NCBI RefSeq assembly: GCF_004358345.1
Contig: NZ_CP037952.1
Location: 4,650,001 to 4,714,000, forward strand
DNA: 64,000 nucleotides
Direction of reading: 5' to 3'
DNA from: Parashewanella spongiae
Lineage (GTDB): Bacteria; Pseudomonadota; Gammaproteobacteria; Enterobacterales; Shewanellaceae
Shown here piece after piece: positions 49,070 to 59,188 of this stretch; the stretch's first letter is position 1, and every line of letters starts with the position of its first letter. The position numbers were made by a program, and so were the translations under genes. The notes under the pieces were generated by a model, which was given only the letters and a program-made list of their open reading frames with translations, searched no databases and was not told the origin of the DNA.

Positions 49070-50152
49070 TAATTATACTAATTTAGCTAAATTTATTGAA
49101 AGAATCATTCCTTCGAAATTTAAATTATGTAATACACTTACATTGCAATACGATAAAATTATAAGAATGAATAAAGTTACATATAAAAGAGGTATAGTTT
49201 AGTTGCGAAAACTCGCTTTAATTAGCGTTAGCATTTGATTCGCAACGATATAATTATCATATTTCAATAAAATTCGATGACTCTTGTACAGCTTCCCTTC
49301 ATTAGTGACAAAAGTGATTATAAAACTTTAGCTTGGATTTATTTGAAAGCGGAAATTTATTACGGCCATCTATGATGGAAGCATAAATTTAGTTTTTTAA
49401 CTTGGGCGTAAACACTCGAAATCTTTGACCTCTATTAAATAACAGCTTAATACCGCTCACCTTTTATCACCCACTTTATAAATAACAATACTTTGAAATA
49501 CTTTAATAATATTTGATTTGTTAGTCGCTACAATACCACAAACTGTATACGCATATTTATATATTTCATTCCAAAAATGAATTTTTTATATTTATTGGAT
49601 ATGTTGCTGCCTTTAAATAAATTACCTCCTATTTAAACAGCAAAAAAAAGGAAACTCTTATGTCTTATATAGTTAATTTTGATATAAAGCTTAGGATTGA
49701 TTTAAGATAGTATTAACACTAATAACAGTAGTTGGGCTCACTTATACACCCTCCATTTTTAAATCAAAAAAGTTAAAAAGTGACGACAGACAAATATTTA
49801 CGTTTATATATGAAATCAAAATTATAGCGTATATACCTATCAGATATAACGTAGACAAAATAATCAATAATCATATTCAAGCCAAATACCGTTCAGGAGA
49901 TGATTCTTTACTCTTAAATGTGAATATTAAATAAGTTATGTTTCATGATGTGCTTTATTTTATGCAGCATTCAATATTTAATAAAATTTTATATTATCCA
50001 AATGCATAATTATTTTGGTCAAGCATTAATTGAGTACCGTTCTTTATGAGTCTTTATGAAATAATCTTATTATATAACCCGAACGTATCTTACCGAACAG
50101 TAACACATTGAATATTAAAATTTTACTTTTTTAAAAGTAAGGATGAAAAGAT
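49070..50152. other. Very AT-rich gene-free stretch
   Basis: No frame longer than a few dozen codons is convincing. AAAAGGAAACTCTT precedes an ATG at 49660, but the frame closes after 16 codons. The last 60 bases hold the ribosome site of the next gene. The composition resembles a promoter region or decayed genes. Confidence 0.6.
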
Positions 50153-50788
50153 ATGGATGAAAGATTTTCTAACTTAGCACGTGATCATGATGCCTTTTAC
50201 GTGCATTTTGAGCAATACAATAACCGAGGCTTATACAGAGGCCCATCAGGTTTGTCCCATGTTGCGTATGTTATGGGAAAGGAAAATGATGAATCTGATG
50301 GCTACTGTTTAGCATTAAGTATGTTTACTGTTGAATGCAATTTCTCACCTGACCGTTTTCTTGAGGACCATGCCACAGTTGAAAATCGAGGAAAAATAAG
50401 AGGTTACCAAAAAATCACTGAAATGCTGACTTCTGATGGGCAGGCTAAGTTCAACTTTATATCAAGCACAATGACTGACAGCCATACGAAAATCCAGAGA
50501 AAACAATACATTGATCTCGATCATCTAGCAACGCTACTTTCCAGCAAAAATAACGTCGATGTGATTCTTGAGCTTAGGAGTAGAAAATCTGCTCATGCTA
50601 TAGCTGTTCGTTTAGGTGGTGGAAAAAGCCTGCTTTCCGGTGGTATGTTTTTTGATCCTAATTTTGGTTTTGCTGTCTTTAAAAAAAAGGAGTTAATAGG
50701 ATCTTTCTTTAAGCGTTTTATGAACGAAATTTATTACACACATACCGGTATCACTACTGCAATGGTTTTTAAGCCGAACGGAACCTAG
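50153..50788 (+). CDS. YopT-like (peptidase C58) cysteine protease candidate
   Basis: 211 residues. The arrangement fits the YopT/AvrPphB (C58) papain-like fold: a cysteine in DGYCLALSMF (C52), a histidine in SAHAIAVRLGGG (H148) and an aspartate in FFDPNFGFAVF (D168). The C...H-A...DPNxG pattern is the recognised catalytic signature of C58 effectors, which cleave host proteins such as Rho GTPases. Length is near the catalytic core alone, with no N-terminal secretion domain visible and no Sec signal. It converges on the vgrG pair 100 bp downstream, so T6SS delivery is possible. Target and activity are inference; no immunity gene is obvious beside it, as expected for an anti-eukaryotic effector. 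Confidence 0.7.
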   Translation: MDERFSNLARDHDAFYVHFEQYNNRGLYRGPSGLSHVAYVMGKENDESDGYCLALSMFTVECNFSPDRFLEDHATVENRGKIRGYQKITEMLTSDGQAKFNFISSTMTDSHTKIQRKQYIDLDHLATLLSSKNNVDVILELRSRKSAHAIAVRLGGGKSLLSGGMFFDPNFGFAVFKKKELIGSFFKRFMNEIYYTHTGITTAMVFKPNGT

Positions 50789-50819
50789 AGGTAGTAGACT
50801 GTATTGAACGAATAAACAA

Positions 50820-50870
50820 CCCCGCATAAGCTATCTCTCCTTCGGTTCGACTTCGCTACGCGAAGCGGGG
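50820..50870. terminator. Hairpin between convergent genes
   Basis: CCCCGC (50820-50825) pairs with GCGGGG (50865-50870), and the inner stem CTTCGC TAC GCGAAG lies within. It sits between the stops of the protease candidate and the VgrG-linked gene, so it can serve both strands. Confidence 0.6.
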
Positions 50871-50887
50871 AATTAAACCCAAAGGGA

Positions 50888-51454
50888 CTAAAGTTTGCCA
50901 TTACCGCCTTGTGCGATCCTCAGTCCAATTTCAATAAAGGTTAAATAATTGGATTTAGCATTTTCCCCATCGGGATGAACAGCTGATAAATTAATACAAC
51001 CTGCTACAGCCTGAGCGTACAAGTTAGATGGAGGAGGAATTATTGGCGCATCTACAGCCAACATACTTCCACCACTCCAAAAAGCGGCTTGTGCAGCCCA
51101 ACCAGCACCAGTTTCAAGCCCTGCTGCTGCAGCTGTTTTTTCTGCTAATCGCCGAGATGACTCATCGGGATTGAAAACCCATGACTCAGCTGCATCGATA
51201 GCCTGTTTTTCAGGTATACTCCAATCAGTGCGATGTTTAGCACAACATACAGCCCACCAAATAGCTTCTCGAAATGGTAAACCATGAGCTAAGAAAGTGA
51301 CCGTATCTGAAAATAATTCTTTTTCTAGCCCTTCATTAATCGCATCGTAGGGGGTGCAATCATTCTGAGCTACTATTGAAAGAAAGTTTGTATTTGCTTC
51401 GTATACATCAGTAATCTGACATGCTGCTGTATAAGGAATTTTAATCAATTTCAT
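50888..51454 (-). CDS. VgrG-associated protein (DUF6931-like)
   Basis: 188 residues starting MKLIKIPYTAACQITDVYEA. Helical, with a conserved-looking FREAIWWAVCCAKHR and a Gly/Ala-rich GLETGAGWAAQAAFWSGGS. Genes of this type, of unknown role, occur directly after vgrG in marine gammaproteobacteria; I assign it to that group (DUF6931) from memory and pattern. Its ATG overlaps the vgrG stop by one base (TGATG), showing translational coupling and suggesting a chaperone, adaptor or accessory role for VgrG cargo loading. Confidence 0.65.
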   Translation of the reverse strand: MKLIKIPYTAACQITDVYEANTNFLSIVAQNDCTPYDAINEGLEKELFSDTVTFLAHGLPFREAIWWAVCCAKHRTDWSIPEKQAIDAAESWVFNPDESSRRLAEKTAAAAGLETGAGWAAQAAFWSGGSMLAVDAPIIPPPSNLYAQAVAGCINLSAVHPDGENAKSNYLTFIEIGLRIAQGGNGKL

Positions 51455-53439
51455 CAGTTTATTTTGGCAATGCCACCTTGTATTTCTACCATAGCCCCAG
51501 CTTTAACTTTAGTAATTGCTGAACCTTCTACTGAAACTATCGCGCCTTTTAGGTCAACTTTAGTCTGACCTTCAACGGCAACTTGTGCGGCCGATATCTC
51601 AGTTTTTGCTTGACCTTTAATTACAATTTTAGGAGCTTCAATGTTAATTCCGCTTGAACTTAAAGCAATCTTGCAGCTTCCGACGACGAGCTCTATTTTC
51701 GTTTTTCCATTTAATGAAAGTGTTTGTCCATCAATTTCAATTTTCGACTTAGCTTTAAGTCCCATATTGTTGCCTGATTCAGCTGTAGTATCTTTATCGG
51801 ATTTCAGTTGAAGTGCACCTTTGGCTTCAGCTCCAAAATCCTTCTCTGTATTGATTGTGATCTGCTCTTTAACGGTACACTCAAGAGTCTTTTCAATTTG
51901 TGTTTTTTGGGCACCCTTAATCGTTGTTGATGCATCTTTTTCTACTTCAAGCGTCAATAAACCTTGTGAGTGCATAAAGATCTCTTCACTATCTTTTTTA
52001 TCCTCAAACCTAACTTCATTGGATTGGGCGCTACTACCTTCTTTACTTGTCCGAGATTTAAAACCCGTTTGGGTGGGGACATCATAAACTGGAATATTCT
52101 TTTCATTATATATAGAGCCTATAACAACAGGTTGGTCAGGATTACCATTTATATACTGAACCAGTACTTCGTCACCAATACGTGGCAGAAATGACAATCC
52201 AAAACCATTACTAGCAAAACCTTGAGCGACAGGTAACCAACAAGAAGTATTCTCATCGTTTTTACCATCAGTATCCCAATGAAATTGAACTTTTACTCGA
52301 AGTTTTTCTGTATAAATTTCTTCTTTACTTGGCCCTGTCACTGTTGCACAGTGAAGACCTGAAATTAATGGTTTAGACACTATTTTGGGGCGAAAAGGTG
52401 TTGATTTCACAATGCATCTATATTCATTTTTGTAAACCATGACTGAGCTTTTTTCTTCAGGAGATATTTCGTGGGTGATATCTAATACAACAAACTCCTT
52501 GTTTAAATCAGATACAGGATGGTTTTTCAATTTAAATGTAGAACAACATGAAAGACTATAAAGTTTAGAGGACACTTCACAGCAAACTCTTTCAGCATCT
52601 AAAGACTCCATCCAAATTTTGGTTGCATCTTTAGCTTCACTTTTATCTTTAAAACCTTGCCCAAACCGGTATAAAGGAAGCGATTTTAGTTTTTGATTTA
52701 ACGCTGACTCTTTAGCACTACTTTGGAACACATCAGCAAGCTCTTGTGTGTGGTCGGCTAACATAACTGAGCTAGTACCAGCGCAAGCAATATAGCTTAA
52801 ATTATCTATGAATCCGTCATAAGAACCAGTTTTATCAACAAAGCTTATGTTTTCCTGTTTTGCATTTATGTAAGCGCTAGAAGAGTCAGCAATGATTAGC
52901 GTGGGGTTTTGTTCGTCGTGGGTCAAAAAGTAAAACCAGCCTTCTTCTGCTAACAACCGTTTAACAAATTCAGCATATGTTTCATTGATAACGGCACAAT
53001 ATTCATGCTCTTTTCCGGGTGAAGAAATTGAAAATTTGACAAACTTTTTCAAGCCAGTTTTGTCGAATACATCTTCAACGATCTTTTTCGTGGACAGGCT
53101 TTGATAAACAGCGTGAGTACGAGATAAGGAAAGAAAATGGATAGGGTCAACACTAACAACTCTATAAGTATATTGTTCACTTTCTTTGCTGTAACTTAAT
53201 AGGGTAAACTCAGATATTAATGCCTTAAATGTTCTAATATCTGCAGTTTGCATATCAGCATATTCGACAATCACTTCTGCACCAACGATATCACTGGCAA
53301 TGTATTCATCTGATGAAAATACTGAGGTTTGTATATATTTTTCTGAAATAGTTTGTGTTGCTTTGAAATAAGAACAAATATAAGGTCCTGTCCCATCTAC
53401 CATGATGGTCAAATTTCTTGTTTTTGAGGAATACTTCAT
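51454..53439 (-). CDS. vgrG: T6SS spike protein VgrG
   Basis: 661 residues. gp27-like part first (about 1-330), including AEEGWFYFLTHD. Then the gp5-like OB region with VKVQFHWDTDGKNDENTSCWLPVAQGFA and GDEVLVQYINGNPDQPVVIGS. The C-terminal beta-prism repeats run to the end (IEIDGQTLSLNGKTKIEL, GQAKTEISAAQVAVEGQTKV). There is no extra effector domain, so cargo must bind separately. It forms the trimeric tip of the T6SS tube. It is transcribed away from tssA, together with a small coupled downstream gene. Confidence 0.96.
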   Translation of the reverse strand: MKYSSKTRNLTIMVDGTGPYICSYFKATQTISEKYIQTSVFSSDEYIASDIVGAEVIVEYADMQTADIRTFKALISEFTLLSYSKESEQYTYRVVSVDPIHFLSLSRTHAVYQSLSTKKIVEDVFDKTGLKKFVKFSISSPGKEHEYCAVINETYAEFVKRLLAEEGWFYFLTHDEQNPTLIIADSSSAYINAKQENISFVDKTGSYDGFIDNLSYIACAGTSSVMLADHTQELADVFQSSAKESALNQKLKSLPLYRFGQGFKDKSEAKDATKIWMESLDAERVCCEVSSKLYSLSCCSTFKLKNHPVSDLNKEFVVLDITHEISPEEKSSVMVYKNEYRCIVKSTPFRPKIVSKPLISGLHCATVTGPSKEEIYTEKLRVKVQFHWDTDGKNDENTSCWLPVAQGFASNGFGLSFLPRIGDEVLVQYINGNPDQPVVIGSIYNEKNIPVYDVPTQTGFKSRTSKEGSSAQSNEVRFEDKKDSEEIFMHSQGLLTLEVEKDASTTIKGAQKTQIEKTLECTVKEQITINTEKDFGAEAKGALQLKSDKDTTAESGNNMGLKAKSKIEIDGQTLSLNGKTKIELVVGSCKIALSSSGINIEAPKIVIKGQAKTEISAAQVAVEGQTKVDLKGAIVSVEGSAITKVKAGAMVEIQGGIAKIN

Positions 53440-53777
53440 GACTTAAAGTCTCTGCGCAATTTCAACTGAATGATTATTTATTTTAAACCTATACCGCTTA
53501 AGATTTTATTATTAATAAGGTTTACCATTTAAATTAGCATAAATACTTTTCCTTGTTAGCTGTTATAATTCTTTTAAATTCACAAAAAGAATAAAAACTA
53601 ATTTATTATTTTAAATTATGATATATGCAAACAATATATAGACTAAGCCGCTTTTAGCTTGACACTTTTTTAGTAGAAGCTGATCATTTATAAAAATATC
53701 TCGCCTACTACGAATAAATTAATATCTAATTATTTGTTGCTTAAGTTTAAGGTAACCTTGTTTTAGTTGGGTAATAA
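53440..53777. promoter_or_regulatory. Divergent promoter region between vgrG and tssA
   Basis: About 340 bp of AT-rich DNA between divergent T6SS transcripts. TTGACA-like and TATAAT-like hexamers occur (for example TTGACACTTTTTT near 53660), but no pair is convincing. No sigma-54 GG-N10-GC element was spotted. Confidence 0.5.
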
Positions 53778-55148
53778 ATGCTGACTGATGAAGACATTGA
53801 AAAAATGCACACTGTTATTAGCGAGGAGTATCCTTGCGGCGTTTCAATAAATAGTGATAGAACTGAATATAGGAAGCTTAGGAATTTATATAATGTCTGC
53901 CAAACATCTTTAAGAATGATGACTGAGGTTAATGAGGATGAAGATCTTGATACATATAGTGTTAAAAATGTAGAAAATTGGACGCAACTTTCTGAAGACT
54001 TGATCAATGTTTTTAGCACACGCTCAAAAGACATTGAATTGATAGGTTGGTTTATTATTGCGCAAATAATAATAGATAACAGCTTTGATAGTCTAGAGAA
54101 TACTTTTAAATGGTTATATAAATTAGTTGATGAAAACTGGGATAATCTACCACCTTTAGTAAGCAAAGATAAACTTGATACAGAAAGCGAAGAGGATGCT
54201 AAAAAAGAGGTTACGAAATGCAAAACAAATGCTTTATCACCGATACTTGGTGATAGTCTAGAATCGACGATATTATTTCCACCTATTTTAATCCATGAAA
54301 TTAATTCAGAAATTAAAGTGTTTGATTATATAAGTGCAGAAAAAAAATCAACTTTAGAGTCTTTGAAAGAGAGTGCGGCTCAACAGTTAATAGACAAGGA
54401 TTACGAACTTAATAAAGTCAGTAACTTATCAACAATAATAGGATTGCTGGAAAACCTATCTGAAAAAATAAATGAAAAAACGATACGTTGCAACGTAAGT
54501 CATTGTAATTTTACATTTTTAATAAACTTATTTAATAAAGTGAAACAATCAATCACTTTTATTACAGATGTCGAACTCAATGAGACAGTTGATGCTGAAA
54601 GCAGCTTAGAGGATATTAGAGATGATGAATTAACCTCTAATGAAGACTTGGAAACTGGTTCAAAGCAACCTTCTGGAAGTAATATAATTAAAGAAAGTAA
54701 AATTAATTCAATGGATAAAAGTTATTTAGAGAATGCATACAAATCAAATCAAAATAGAAATGTTGCATTACAAAATCTAAAAGAAATTTCTGAATTCTTT
54801 TACATTACTGAACCACATAGCCCAGTATCATTTCTTCTGAATAAAACTATTAGATGGGCTAATTCTCCCCTATCAACACTATTGGATGAATTAATAGGTG
54901 GTTTTGATAAAGATTTATTGAATGATATATATCGAGCCACAGGAATTGAAGGACAAGTGCAAACCAAGATCATGAGAAAACAAAGAAATGACGAGAAAGT
55001 ACAAGTTAGTGAGGTCGGCGATATAGAAGAAAACACAAAACATGTGTCGATAAACGGTAGCAATGATAAAGGTACTGTAGAGATAAAAAAAACTGAATCA
55101 TCAAAAAATGGTGATGATAGTTTAAAAGTAAAACCTGTTAAGTGGTAG
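53778..55148 (+). CDS. tssA: T6SS protein TssA
   Basis: 456 residues. The N-terminal ImpA-type domain is marked by EYPCGVSINSDRTEYRKL and by WTQLSEDLINVFSTRSKDIEL...WFIIAQ. A variable Ser/Glu-rich middle follows, and a C-terminal helical domain with HSPVSFLLNKTIRWANSPLS. TssA links the baseplate to sheath assembly in the cytoplasm. First gene of the rightward T6SS operon, 26 bases from hcp. The last 60 residues are charged low complexity. Confidence 0.9.
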   Translation: MLTDEDIEKMHTVISEEYPCGVSINSDRTEYRKLRNLYNVCQTSLRMMTEVNEDEDLDTYSVKNVENWTQLSEDLINVFSTRSKDIELIGWFIIAQIIIDNSFDSLENTFKWLYKLVDENWDNLPPLVSKDKLDTESEEDAKKEVTKCKTNALSPILGDSLESTILFPPILIHEINSEIKVFDYISAEKKSTLESLKESAAQQLIDKDYELNKVSNLSTIIGLLENLSEKINEKTIRCNVSHCNFTFLINLFNKVKQSITFITDVELNETVDAESSLEDIRDDELTSNEDLETGSKQPSGSNIIKESKINSMDKSYLENAYKSNQNRNVALQNLKEISEFFYITEPHSPVSFLLNKTIRWANSPLSTLLDELIGGFDKDLLNDIYRATGIEGQVQTKIMRKQRNDEKVQVSEVGDIEENTKHVSINGSNDKGTVEIKKTESSKNGDDSLKVKPVKW

Positions 55149-55173
55149 AAAGTATTTTAGTTGAGGAATAGTT

Positions 55174-55692
55174 ATGGCTGGCATGTATATGAAGATAGAA
55201 GGCATGGATCCAACGGGTGCCGCAACTCTTAAATTGAACGGTGAAGATGGCTGGATTGCTATTAAATCATATAAGTGGGGCGGCACTCGTCATGTCGAAA
55301 TGGATATTGGCAACAGTAACAATTCTGATAAAGGTGTGGTCAATCTTTCAGAGGTAACAGTAACGAAAGAAATTGATGGATCATCAGGTGATCTTCAATC
55401 ATTCCTTTATGCACCAGGTAAAGAAGGTAAAAAAGTTCAATTTATGTTAACCAAGCCAGAAAAAGATGGAACTGGAGTGCTCGTTTTTTATCAAGTGCAA
55501 ATAGATAATGCACGATTATCTGGTTTTTATGTTGAAGCGACAGATGGTGGAAATGTCGAAAACCTTGTTTTTTCGTATGTTCAAATAAATCAGAAGGTTA
55601 ACACTGAAGATGCAAAAGGTGAGCTCGAAGAAGGTGGACTTGTTTCATTTAGTATACCTGATGGTGAAATGGTGTCTGGTTCTAAAGGTTAA
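55174..55692 (+). CDS. hcp: T6SS tube protein Hcp
   Basis: 172 residues. Typical Hcp opening (MAGMYMKIEGMDPTG), IKSYKWGGTRHVEMDIG, VTKEIDGSSGDL and YQVQIDNARLSGFYVEA. It forms stacked hexameric rings, the inner tube expelled by T6SS. Located between tssA and tssB, with GAGGAA upstream of the ATG. Confidence 0.95.
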   Translation: MAGMYMKIEGMDPTGAATLKLNGEDGWIAIKSYKWGGTRHVEMDIGNSNNSDKGVVNLSEVTVTKEIDGSSGDLQSFLYAPGKEGKKVQFMLTKPEKDGTGVLVFYQVQIDNARLSGFYVEATDGGNVENLVFSYVQINQKVNTEDAKGELEEGGLVSFSIPDGEMVSGSKG

Positions 55693-55734
55693 ATTTTATT
55701 TGTATAAATTGCGGACTATTCTGGAGGTCAGCCG

Positions 55735-56253
55735 ATGGCACTAAATTCCCAGCATAAAAGAATTTCAAAGAATCGAGTGAGTATTACTTATGATGTAGAA
55801 ACTAATGGTGCAAGTGAAACCAAAGAGCTTCCGTTTGTTGTCGGTGTTATCGGTGATTATTCTGGTCATAAACCTGAAAATGAGAAAATTGATCTAGAAG
55901 ATAGGGAGTTTATTGGAGTAGATAAAGATAATTTTGATTCAGTCATGGCTAAGGTTGATCCTCAATTAACGTTTAAAGTTGAAAATGTTCTATTGAATGA
56001 TGACTCGGAAATTGAAGTCAATCTCAACTTCAAAAATATGAAGGACTTTCATCCAGAAAGAGTCGTAGAGCAAGTTGAGCCGTTAAAAAAGCTGGTTGAG
56101 ACAAGAAATCAGTTTAAGGTGCTGTTATCCCAAGCAGATAGGTCTCGCGAATTGGAAAAATGCTTAAAGCAAATATTACAGAATTCAGATACGTTAAAAG
56201 GTTTAGCTGGAGAGCTAGGAATTGAGACTTTAACAGGCAAGGAGGGTGAATAA
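55735..56253 (+). CDS. tssB: T6SS sheath small subunit TssB
   Basis: 172 residues. The opening HKRISKNRVSITYDVETNG and LPFVVGVIGDYSGH are diagnostic, and FKNMKDFHPERVVEQVEPLKKL completes the VipA/TssB family pattern. It partners TssC in the contractile sheath. A strong GGAGG lies upstream, and its stop overlaps the tssC start (TAATG). Confidence 0.96.
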   Translation: MALNSQHKRISKNRVSITYDVETNGASETKELPFVVGVIGDYSGHKPENEKIDLEDREFIGVDKDNFDSVMAKVDPQLTFKVENVLLNDDSEIEVNLNFKNMKDFHPERVVEQVEPLKKLVETRNQFKVLLSQADRSRELEKCLKQILQNSDTLKGLAGELGIETLTGKEGE

Positions 56254-57737
56254 TGCCTGAAGAAGAACAAAAAACTACCGAAGAGGTCGGGGAAAATACT
56301 GTAGAAGAAAGCATATTAGACCGTGTTATAAACGCTACTTCGCAAACCCCTGCTGATAGTACCAAAGAACTGCTTTCTATGCTTACTAGTAACATTATGG
56401 AAGGCGTTGTAACTTGGGATAAAAACTTAACTCTCACCATTGAAAGTGCTATAGCTGGTATTGATGAAAAAATTTCAAAACAACTCTCAAAAGTTTTACA
56501 GGATAAAAATTTTAAGAAGTTAGAAGGGAGCTGGCTTGGTCTGCAAAAACTAACAAAGAATAGTGATCTAGGACCCATGCTTAAAATAAAGCTGGCTGAT
56601 TATTCAAAAGACGAATTAATTGATCAGTTCGAATCTGCACCCGCAATAGACAGAAGTCGTTTTTTCAATGTGGTTTATCAACAAGAGTTTGGTACTGCCG
56701 GTGGGCAACCTTATGGACTATTAATAGGAGATTACGAGTTTGGATATGGCGATGAAGATGCTTGTCTTTTACGTTACATGGGGGAAGTTGCAGCTGCATC
56801 GCATGCTCCCTTTATAGCGGCTGCAGCTCCCAGTATGTTTGACTTCAAGTCTTTCTCCACGTTTTCCGATGGCAAGCCCGTTGCTGCTGGTTTTGACTCT
56901 CCCGCATACGCGAGTTGGAATGGTTTTCGAAGTAATGATGACTCACGTTACGTGGGTCTAACTTTACCTCGAACTCTGGCAAGACTTCCTTATGGTTCAG
57001 CAAGCAATCCTATAAAATCTTTCAATTTTGAAGAACTAAACCTTGCTGCAGACGGCCGTCAAATTGTTGAATCAGCGGATAGCTTTGTTTGGTCTAATGC
57101 CGCTTATGAAATGGGCTTACTTATGACAAGTGCGTTTACTGCATATGGTTGGTGTACTGCCATTAGGGGTATGGAAAATGGTGGCAAGGTAGAAAATTTA
57201 CCAAATTTTACTTACTACACCGATGCTGGTGATTTACAGCAGCTTTGTCCTACAGAAGTTAACCTCACCGATGAGCGAGAAAAAGAGTTAAGTGATTTGG
57301 GTTTTTTACCCCTTGTTCATTATAAATCTACTAATTTCGCCGTGTTTATGGGAGGGCAGTCTACCCATAAACCAAAAACCTATACTGACCCAGATGCTAC
57401 AGGAAATGCAGCGATTTCTGCAAGGTTACCGTACACAATGGCGAGCAGCAGAATTGCTCATTACTTGAAGGTCATGGGCAGGGATAAAATAGGTTCAAGC
57501 TTAGAAGTGAATGATGTTGAGAAAGAATTAAATACATGGATACATCAGTATGTAAATAAACTTGCTATAGGAAACGAAGCGAAAGCGAAACATCCGCTAG
57601 CAGAAGCAAAAGTGACAGTGAAGGAGCAACCAGGCAAACCAGGTGCTTATTCAGCCGTTGCCTACTTAAGACCATGGCTCCAGTTAGAAGAATTAACCAC
57701 ATCATTGAGAATGGTTACAAAAATACCGAGTAATTAA
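56253..57737 (+). CDS. tssC: T6SS sheath large subunit TssC
   Basis: 494 residues, normal length. Family motifs: LEGSWLGLQKL, VYQQEFGTAGGQPYGLLIGDYEF, FIAAAAPSMF, LPRTLARLPYG, FVWSNAAYEMGLLMTSAF and the C-terminal YLRPWLQLEELTTSLRMVTK. It forms the outer contractile sheath with TssB. Translationally coupled to tssB. Confidence 0.97.
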   Translation: MPEEEQKTTEEVGENTVEESILDRVINATSQTPADSTKELLSMLTSNIMEGVVTWDKNLTLTIESAIAGIDEKISKQLSKVLQDKNFKKLEGSWLGLQKLTKNSDLGPMLKIKLADYSKDELIDQFESAPAIDRSRFFNVVYQQEFGTAGGQPYGLLIGDYEFGYGDEDACLLRYMGEVAAASHAPFIAAAAPSMFDFKSFSTFSDGKPVAAGFDSPAYASWNGFRSNDDSRYVGLTLPRTLARLPYGSASNPIKSFNFEELNLAADGRQIVESADSFVWSNAAYEMGLLMTSAFTAYGWCTAIRGMENGGKVENLPNFTYYTDAGDLQQLCPTEVNLTDEREKELSDLGFLPLVHYKSTNFAVFMGGQSTHKPKTYTDPDATGNAAISARLPYTMASSRIAHYLKVMGRDKIGSSLEVNDVEKELNTWIHQYVNKLAIGNEAKAKHPLAEAKVTVKEQPGKPGAYSAVAYLRPWLQLEELTTSLRMVTKIPSN

Positions 57738-57862
57738 CCTAAGTTTTGAATAATAAAGTCAATAAATCGATTTAGATAAATGACATAAAAATGCTACCTA
57801 CAGTACTGATAGTTTTGCCAAAAACTTTAGTTTAGTCGTTACTTATTTATAAGGTGCTGCCC

Positions 57863-59188
57863 ATGCAGATGACTTCATATTCAGGAATTGAACATAGCGA
57901 TATAAATAAAACAACAAAAAAAATGATTAATCACTCACTTGTAGTTCATCTTATCAATAAATTGGATAAATTAATTAGCCGGCAACTGTCGTTAATAATA
58001 CAAAACAAATGCTTTAAAGAACTTGAATCAGCATGGCTAGGTATACAACGGCTCATTTCTAATCGTTATAACCAACGAAGAGTTAAGGTAAAGCTACTTA
58101 ATTTATCATGGTTTGAAATTGCAACAGATCTCAATATTTCTTTCGATATAAAACAGTCAATTTTATTTAATATTATTTACACACGCGAGTTTGGCACTCC
58201 TGGAGGTAAACCATTTGGTGTGCTTCTTATTGATCACAAAATTACCTTTGAGAATGACAATAACCATTCATTCGAGGATTTATTTACACTTCAACTTATT
58301 GCTGAGTTGGGTGAAAAATCACTATGTCCAGTTATATTAGGTTTGGATCATAATTTCTTTGGTGACTCCCCTATACGTACTCTCCACGACAAAAAGAGAG
58401 TAAACAGAATGCTTGAAAGTGAAGAATTCCATACTTGGAAACTTTTACGCAGTCGAGCATGTGCTCGTTTTTTACATATTGTTTTACCAGAATATTGCAT
58501 TAGAAGGGCATATAAGAGCTATGCCGCAGGGTTCATATTTAATGAACAATTTAAAACTGAACATGCCTTATGGGGAAACAGTGGTTTTTTACTTGTAGAA
58601 AATATTATCAAAGAGTTTGAGCGAATAAGTTGGTTTGGTTTTTTACGAGCTTATGATCATACAGGTGTTAATGGTGCAATAGTCTGTACAAAAGATAAAT
58701 CACCTACAGTTCCTAGAATCACTTTGTTTAGTGAATCAGATAGTTTTTGGGCTTATTTGGGCTTTGTTCCACTCACAAAAATTTATTTAACAAATCAATT
58801 AGGATTCTTTAGCAATCAGTCCGTTTGGGAAGCAAAGAATGAACAGCAAAGAATTATTGGAATGTTACAAACAAACTTGATGGTATGTCGTTTTGGACAT
58901 TACATCAAAGTAAAAACAAGAGACATGGTTGGGAGCTTTGATAGTGCAATAGACTGTAGAGCTAGATTAGAAAAATGGTTAAGTCAATACGTAAGTAACA
59001 TATCGTATGGTGAAGATTCGGTTATGGCAAAATATCCGTTGAAAAAGGTTAGCATAAAGCTAAAAACCGACCCAAAAGACCCGACTCATTATGTTTGCAG
59101 TATTACTATTCAACCTCAATATCAATATGAACTTATTGATGTCGATGTTGCATTAAGCACACCTATACCAACTAACAATATTCGTTAA
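57863..59188 (+). CDS. Divergent second TssC-like sheath protein
   Basis: 441 residues from ATG 57863, which has AAGG 8 bases upstream; a GTG at 57854 is the alternative. It is clearly related to TssC along its length (LESAWLGIQRLI, IIYTREFGTPGGKPFGVLLID, LWGNSGFLLVENIIKEF, FGHYIKVKTRDMVGSF, a closing IQPQYQYELIDVDVAL), but diverged and shorter at the N-terminus, where TssC contacts TssB. It may cap the sheath, act in the baseplate, or replace TssC in a variant sheath. It lies 125 bp after tssC and is coupled to tssE (TAATG), so it belongs to the operon. The role is inference. Confidence 0.85.
   Translation: MQMTSYSGIEHSDINKTTKKMINHSLVVHLINKLDKLISRQLSLIIQNKCFKELESAWLGIQRLISNRYNQRRVKVKLLNLSWFEIATDLNISFDIKQSILFNIIYTREFGTPGGKPFGVLLIDHKITFENDNNHSFEDLFTLQLIAELGEKSLCPVILGLDHNFFGDSPIRTLHDKKRVNRMLESEEFHTWKLLRSRACARFLHIVLPEYCIRRAYKSYAAGFIFNEQFKTEHALWGNSGFLLVENIIKEFERISWFGFLRAYDHTGVNGAIVCTKDKSPTVPRITLFSESDSFWAYLGFVPLTKIYLTNQLGFFSNQSVWEAKNEQQRIIGMLQTNLMVCRFGHYIKVKTRDMVGSFDSAIDCRARLEKWLSQYVSNISYGEDSVMAKYPLKKVSIKLKTDPKDPTHYVCSITIQPQYQYELIDVDVALSTPIPTNNIR

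Noticed and set aside
49660-49710. ATG with a good GGAAA ribosome-like site
   Set aside because: The frame closes after 16 codons and has no partner; it may be chance in AT-rich DNA.
53747-54223. 158-residue minus-strand frame rich in Ser and Leu
   Set aside because: It is the shadow of tssA, whose family motifs are clear on the other strand.
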